Part shown: positions 60,754-64,000 of the stretch, in pieces
Numbering within the stretch: position 1 is the first letter of the stretch
Layout: the number at the start of each line of letters is the position of its first letter
NCBI RefSeq assembly: GCF_036227565.1
Contig: NZ_CP109460.1
Coordinates: 5,580,001-5,644,000 of the forward strand
DNA: 64,000 nucleotides
Source of the DNA: Streptomyces sp. NBC_01454
GTDB lineage: Bacteria; Actinomycetota; Actinomycetes; Streptomycetales; Streptomycetaceae
Reading direction: 5' to 3'
The notes under the pieces: model-generated
What the model saw: only the letters and a program-made list of their open reading frames with translations
Databases searched by the model: none
Told to the model about the DNA's origin: nothing
Program-made: the position numbers and the translations under genes

Positions 60754-61890
60754 GTGGCCACGGACTACTACTCGGTCCTCGGCGTCGGCCGCGACGCCTC
60801 GCAGGACCAGATCAAGAAGGCCTTCCGTCGGCTGGCGCGCGAGCTGCACCCGGATGTGAACCCCGACCCGAAGACCCAGGAGCGGTTCAAGGAGATCAAC
60901 GCCGCTTACGAGGTCCTGTCGGATCCGCAGAAGAAGCAGGTCTACGACCTCGGCGGCGACCCCCTCTCGCAGGCCGGCGGCGGCCAGGGCGCGGGCGGCT
61001 TCGGCGCGGGCTTCGGCAACTTCTCCGACATCATGGACGCGTTCTTCGGCACCGCGTCGCAGCGCGGCCCGCGCTCGCGCACCCGCCGGGGCCAGGACGC
61101 CATGATCCGCCTCGATGTCGAGCTGAACGAAGCGGCCTTCGGCACGACCAAGGACATCCAGGTCGACACCGCCATCGTCTGCACGACGTGCACCGGCGAG
61201 GGCGCGGCGCCGGGTACCTCGGCGCAGACCTGTGACATGTGCCGCGGCCGCGGTGAGGTCTCGCAGGTCACCCGGTCCTTCCTCGGCCAGGTCATGACCT
61301 CCCGGCCGTGCCCGCAGTGCCAGGGCTTCGGGACCGTCGTGCCGACACCGTGCCCCGAGTGCGCCGGCGACGGACGGATCCGCTCCCGCCGCACCCTGAC
61401 CGTCAAGATCCCCGCCGGTGTCGACAACGGCACCCGCATCCAGCTCGCGGGGGAGGGCGAGGTCGGCCCCGGCGGCGGCCCCGCCGGCGACCTCTACGTG
61501 GAGATCCACGAGCTGCCGCACGCGGTCTTCCAGCGGCGCGGCGACGATCTGCACTGCACGGTCACCATCCCGATGACGGCGGCGTCACTGGGCACCCAAT
61601 GCCCGCTGGAGACGCTGGACGGGGTCGAGGAGATCGACGTCCGGCCCGGCACCCAGTCCGGCCAGTCCATCCCGCTGCACCAGCGCGGGGTGACCCACCT
61701 GCGCGGGGGCGGCCGGGGCGACCTCATCGTCCATGTCGAGGTGCAGACGCCGTCCAAGCTCGACCCCGAGCAGGAGGAGCTGCTGCGGCGGCTCGCCAAG
61801 CTCCGCGGTGAGGAGCGGCCCACGGGGCAGTTCCAGCCCGGTCAGCAGGGGCTGTTCTCCCGTCTGAAGGACGCCTTCAACGGGCGATAG
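60754..61890 (+). CDS. dnaJ: Chaperone protein DnaJ (DnaJ2)
   Basis: 378-aa Hsp40 co-chaperone of DnaK. The J domain has HPD in ARELHPDVNPDP. Then come a Gly/Phe-rich linker and four zinc-binding CxxCxGxG-type repeats (CTTCTGEG, CDMCRGRG, CPQCQGFG, CPECAGDG), followed by the substrate-binding C-terminal domains. GTG start immediately after the hrcA TAA, so the two are one operon under CIRCE. Streptomyces has another DnaJ next to dnaK; this is the hrcA-linked copy. Confidence 0.96.
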   Translation: MATDYYSVLGVGRDASQDQIKKAFRRLARELHPDVNPDPKTQERFKEINAAYEVLSDPQKKQVYDLGGDPLSQAGGGQGAGGFGAGFGNFSDIMDAFFGTASQRGPRSRTRRGQDAMIRLDVELNEAAFGTTKDIQVDTAIVCTTCTGEGAAPGTSAQTCDMCRGRGEVSQVTRSFLGQVMTSRPCPQCQGFGTVVPTPCPECAGDGRIRSRRTLTVKIPAGVDNGTRIQLAGEGEVGPGGGPAGDLYVEIHELPHAVFQRRGDDLHCTVTIPMTAASLGTQCPLETLDGVEEIDVRPGTQSGQSIPLHQRGVTHLRGGGRGDLIVHVEVQTPSKLDPEQEELLRRLAKLRGEERPTGQFQPGQQGLFSRLKDAFNGR

Positions 61891-61973
61891 CCCAGGTGAG
61901 CCGGGGTCCGACGGCGTTCGTCCCGGCAGCCGCGACAGCGTGGCCCCGATGCGGGGCGAGGCGGTGGGCGTGA

Positions 61974-61979
61974 CACGAT
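61974..61979 (+). promoter_or_regulatory. -10 box of the nitronate monooxygenase gene
   Basis: CACGAT six bases before the ATG at 61986; no ribosome site is seen, so the message is probably leaderless. Confidence 0.4.
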
Positions 61980-61985
61980 GAGGTC

Positions 61986-63068
61986 ATGCCCACCGCGCTC
62001 ACCGATCTCTGCCGCCACCCGATCGTGCAGGCCCCCATGGCGGGCGGCGGATCCGGGCCCGAACTGGCCGCCGCCGTCTGCGGCGCCGGCGGTCTCGGCT
62101 TCCTCGCCGCCGGCTACAAGACCGCCGACGGGATGTACCAGGAGATCAAACAGCTGCGGGCGCTGACCGACCGGCCCTTCGGCGTCAACCTCTTCATGCC
62201 GCAGCCGTCCCTGGCCGACGGCTCCGTCGTCGAGGTCTACCGCGAGCAACTCGCGGGCGAGGCCGCCTGGTACGAGACCGAACTCGGCGACACCGAGGGC
62301 CCCAGCGACGACGGCTACGAGGCCAAGCTGGCGATCCTGCGGGAGGACCCGGTGCCGGTGGTGTCCTTCACCTTCGGCTGCCCCTCGCGCGCCGTCCTCG
62401 ACTCCTTCGCGCAGGTCGGTACGTACACGGTCGTCACGGTCACCACCGCCGCCGAGGCGCAGGCCGCCCAGTGGTCCGGCGCCGACGCGGTGTGTGTGCA
62501 GGGCGTGGAGGCCGGCGGGCACCAGGGCACCCACCGGGACGACCCGCATGCGGACGGGACCGGGGCGGGGCTGGGGCTGCTGGCGCTGCTCGGCCAGGTC
62601 CGCGAGGCCGTACAGATCTCGGTGATCGCCGCGGGCGGGCTGATGCGCGGCGGGCAGCTCGCCGCGGTGCTGGCCGCCGGGGCGAGCATGGCGCAGCTGG
62701 GCACCGCCTTCCTCGCCACCCCCGAGTCGGGCGCCAACCCGCTGCACAAGCAGGCGCTGACCAACCCCCTGTTCACCCATACCGAGTTGACCCGGGCGTT
62801 CTCCGGGCGCCCGGCCCGCGGGCTGGTGAACCGCTTCATGCGTGAGCACGGCCCGTACGCACCGGCCGCCTACCCGGCCGTCCACTACCTGACCTCCACC
62901 GTCCGCAAGGCCGCTGCCAAGGCGGGCGACGCCCAGGGGATGAACCTGTGGGCGGGGCAGGGCCACCGGCTGGCCCGGGAGCTGCCCGCCGGGCGCCTCG
63001 TGGAGGTGCTGATGGCCGAACTGGACGCGGCACGCGCCGCGTTGACCCTCCGCGGCGGCGTCTCATGA
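61986..63068 (+). CDS. Nitronate monooxygenase family FMN enzyme
   Basis: 360-aa TIM-barrel flavoenzyme of the NMO/2-nitropropane dioxygenase family. Seen: HPIVQAPMAGGGSGPELAAAVC at the N-terminus (about 11-32, barrel strand 1 and FMN contact), FGVNLFMPQ, VVSFTFGCPS, GADAVCVQGVEAGGHQGTH (catalytic His region), VIAAGGLMRGGQLAAVLAAGA and GTAFLATPESG. It oxidises nitronates in known relatives; the natural substrate is uncertain. The stop overlaps the rsmE start (ATGA). Confidence 0.9.
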   Translation: MPTALTDLCRHPIVQAPMAGGGSGPELAAAVCGAGGLGFLAAGYKTADGMYQEIKQLRALTDRPFGVNLFMPQPSLADGSVVEVYREQLAGEAAWYETELGDTEGPSDDGYEAKLAILREDPVPVVSFTFGCPSRAVLDSFAQVGTYTVVTVTTAAEAQAAQWSGADAVCVQGVEAGGHQGTHRDDPHADGTGAGLGLLALLGQVREAVQISVIAAGGLMRGGQLAAVLAAGASMAQLGTAFLATPESGANPLHKQALTNPLFTHTELTRAFSGRPARGLVNRFMREHGPYAPAAYPAVHYLTSTVRKAAAKAGDAQGMNLWAGQGHRLARELPAGRLVEVLMAELDAARAALTLRGGVS

Positions 63069-63808
63069 CCGCGCCCGTCTTCCTCGTCGATTCGCTCGCG
63101 GACATCCGGGCCGGCGGCACGCTGACCCTGGACGGCCCCGAGGGGCGGCACGCGGTGTCGGTGCGCCGGCTGCGGGCCGGTGAGGAGGTCGTCCTGACGG
63201 ACGGTCAGGGCGCTGGCGCGCACGGCACGGTCGCCGCCGTCGAGGGCAAGGACCGGCTCACCGTCGCGGTCACCGCGCTGCGCACCGAGGACCCGCCGCA
63301 GCCCACGATCACCGTCGTCCAGGCGCTCCCCAAGGGTGACCGCGGCGAGCTGGCCGTCGAGACGATGACCGAGACCGGCGTGGACGCCATCGTGCCCTGG
63401 CCGGCGGCGCGTTGTGTCACCCAGTGGAAGGGCGAGCGGGCCGCCAAGGCGCTGGGCAAATGGCGCGCCACGGCCCGTGAGGCGGGCAAGCAGTCCCGCC
63501 GGCTGACCTTCCCCCGGGTCGCCGACCCGCTGACCACCCGGCAGGTGGCCGCCCTGCTCGCCGACGCGGACTTCGCTGCCGTGCTCCACGAGGAGGGCAG
63601 CGCCCCGCTGGCCACCGCCGAACTCCCCGCCAAGGGCTCGATCGTGCTCGTCGTCGGGCCGGAGGGCGGCGTCTCCCCCGAGGAGCTCACCACCTTCGCC
63701 GAGGCCGGCGCCCGGCCCTACCGCCTGGGCACGACCGTGCTGCGGACGTCCACGGCGGGCACCGCGGCGACGGCGCTGCTGCTGGGGCGCACGGGGCGCT
63801 GGAGCTAG
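63065..63808 (+). CDS. rsmE: 16S rRNA (uracil(1498)-N(3))-methyltransferase
   Basis: 247-aa SPOUT methyltransferase modifying U1498 of 16S rRNA. An N-terminal PUA-like domain has GRHAVSVRRLRAGEEV. The knotted catalytic domain shows ETGVDAIVPWPAARC, then IVLVVGPEGGVSPEEL, and LGTTVLRTSTAGTAA, the SAM-binding trefoil region. ATG 63065 overlaps the stop of the preceding gene by 4 bases. In many bacteria rsmE follows dnaJ, with prmA between; here the nitronate monooxygenase gene is inserted. Confidence 0.95.
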   Translation: MTAPVFLVDSLADIRAGGTLTLDGPEGRHAVSVRRLRAGEEVVLTDGQGAGAHGTVAAVEGKDRLTVAVTALRTEDPPQPTITVVQALPKGDRGELAVETMTETGVDAIVPWPAARCVTQWKGERAAKALGKWRATAREAGKQSRRLTFPRVADPLTTRQVAALLADADFAAVLHEEGSAPLATAELPAKGSIVLVVGPEGGVSPEELTTFAEAGARPYRLGTTVLRTSTAGTAATALLLGRTGRWS

Positions 63809-64000
63809 GACCGGGCTCTCGGGCCGCGCTCTCGGGCCGCGTTCTCAGGCCGGGCTGGACCGGGCTGGACCGGGTCGCTCCGCGACTCCCCACGGACGGC
63901 GTCCCCCTCGATCGACCGGCGTGAGCGAGCCGATCAGCCGCGCTCGTTGCGGTGTTCCGCCGCCGGGCCAGGACCGGCAACCGCAGGGAACGCCATGCGG
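63809..64000. other. End of window, no supported gene
   Basis: 192 bases after rsmE. They contain short direct repeats (GGGCCGCGCTCTC-like twice, GGGCTGGACC twice) and no convincing terminator. A possible start ATG at 63995 with AGGGA before it may begin the next gene, but only two codons are visible. Confidence 0.4.

Noticed and set aside
63687..63980. 97-codon minus-strand frame at the end of the window
   Set aside because: Overlaps the conserved end of rsmE and shows only Arg/Ser/Pro-rich filler.

Overview
This window is chromosomal DNA of a Streptomyces or very close relative. It is extremely GC-rich with G/C-biased third codon positions and many GTG starts. Its gene order runs mreD-mrdA-rodA ... 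RNase E/G-rplU-rpmA-obg ... proB-proA ... nadD ... leuS ... comEA-comEC ... holA-rpsT-lepA ... hemW ... hrcA-dnaJ ... rsmE, an arrangement I know from the core of Streptomyces chromosomes. I see no transposase, integrase, phage gene or CRISPR array. This is core chromosome with a few variable inserts.

Layout. 1-3.7 kb: the end of the mre cell-wall cluster (MreD tail, a class B penicillin-binding protein, the SEDS glycosyltransferase RodA). 3.7-10.6 kb: a degenerate RsbW-like protein, a CYTH-CHAD polyphosphate-type protein, a B12-binding radical SAM protein and its DUF2344 partner, a GNAT, and a repetitive Trp/Arg-rich membrane protein. 10.8-17.0 kb: RNase E/G, rplU, rpmA, obg. 17.1-19.2 kb (minus): a membrane-anchored TagF-like glycopolymer polymerase. 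19.7-22.9 kb: proB, a small conserved protein, proA. 22.9-31.2 kb: two related single-pass membrane proteins, an M48 protease, two tiny membrane proteins, nadD, a divergent LCP/LytR_C protein, rsfS, a phosphatase that can only start at CTG, tRNA-Ala(GGC), and two zinc-ribbon proteins. 31.3-35.2 kb: a GT87 mannosyltransferase, a second identical tRNA-Ala, and a secreted S53 peptidase. 35.4-45.5 kb: leuS with a leucine leader peptide, a membrane protein, degV, comEA, and comEC fused in frame to an arylamine N-acetyltransferase. 45.6-55.9 kb: holA, rpsT, lepA, an acyl-CoA ligase and a SpoIIE-type phosphatase. 56-63.8 kb: hemW, Uma2, DUF3097, a metallo-hydrolase, hrcA-dnaJ under a CIRCE operator, nitronate monooxygenase and rsmE.

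How the genes fit together. Most are housekeeping: ribosome assembly and translation (rplU, rpmA, obg, rsfS, lepA, rpsT, leuS, rsmE, tRNAs), RNA decay, proline and NAD synthesis, and heat shock. Scattered among them is a likely envelope module: MreD/PBP2/RodA, the TagF-like polymerase, the two SVVFDE-motif membrane proteins and the LCP protein. From memory, the S. coelicolor counterparts belong to a spore-wall synthesis complex that makes or attaches an anionic glycopolymer.

The most interesting regulatory signal lies before leuS. A 12-codon leader peptide carries three consecutive Leu codons and appears to be read from a leaderless transcript. It is followed by a long stem and an intrinsic terminator with a T run, which is the layout of a ribosome-mediated leucine attenuator. 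A second theme is that about ten genes have a TANNNT -10 box 6-8 bases before the start codon, which predicts leaderless mRNAs.
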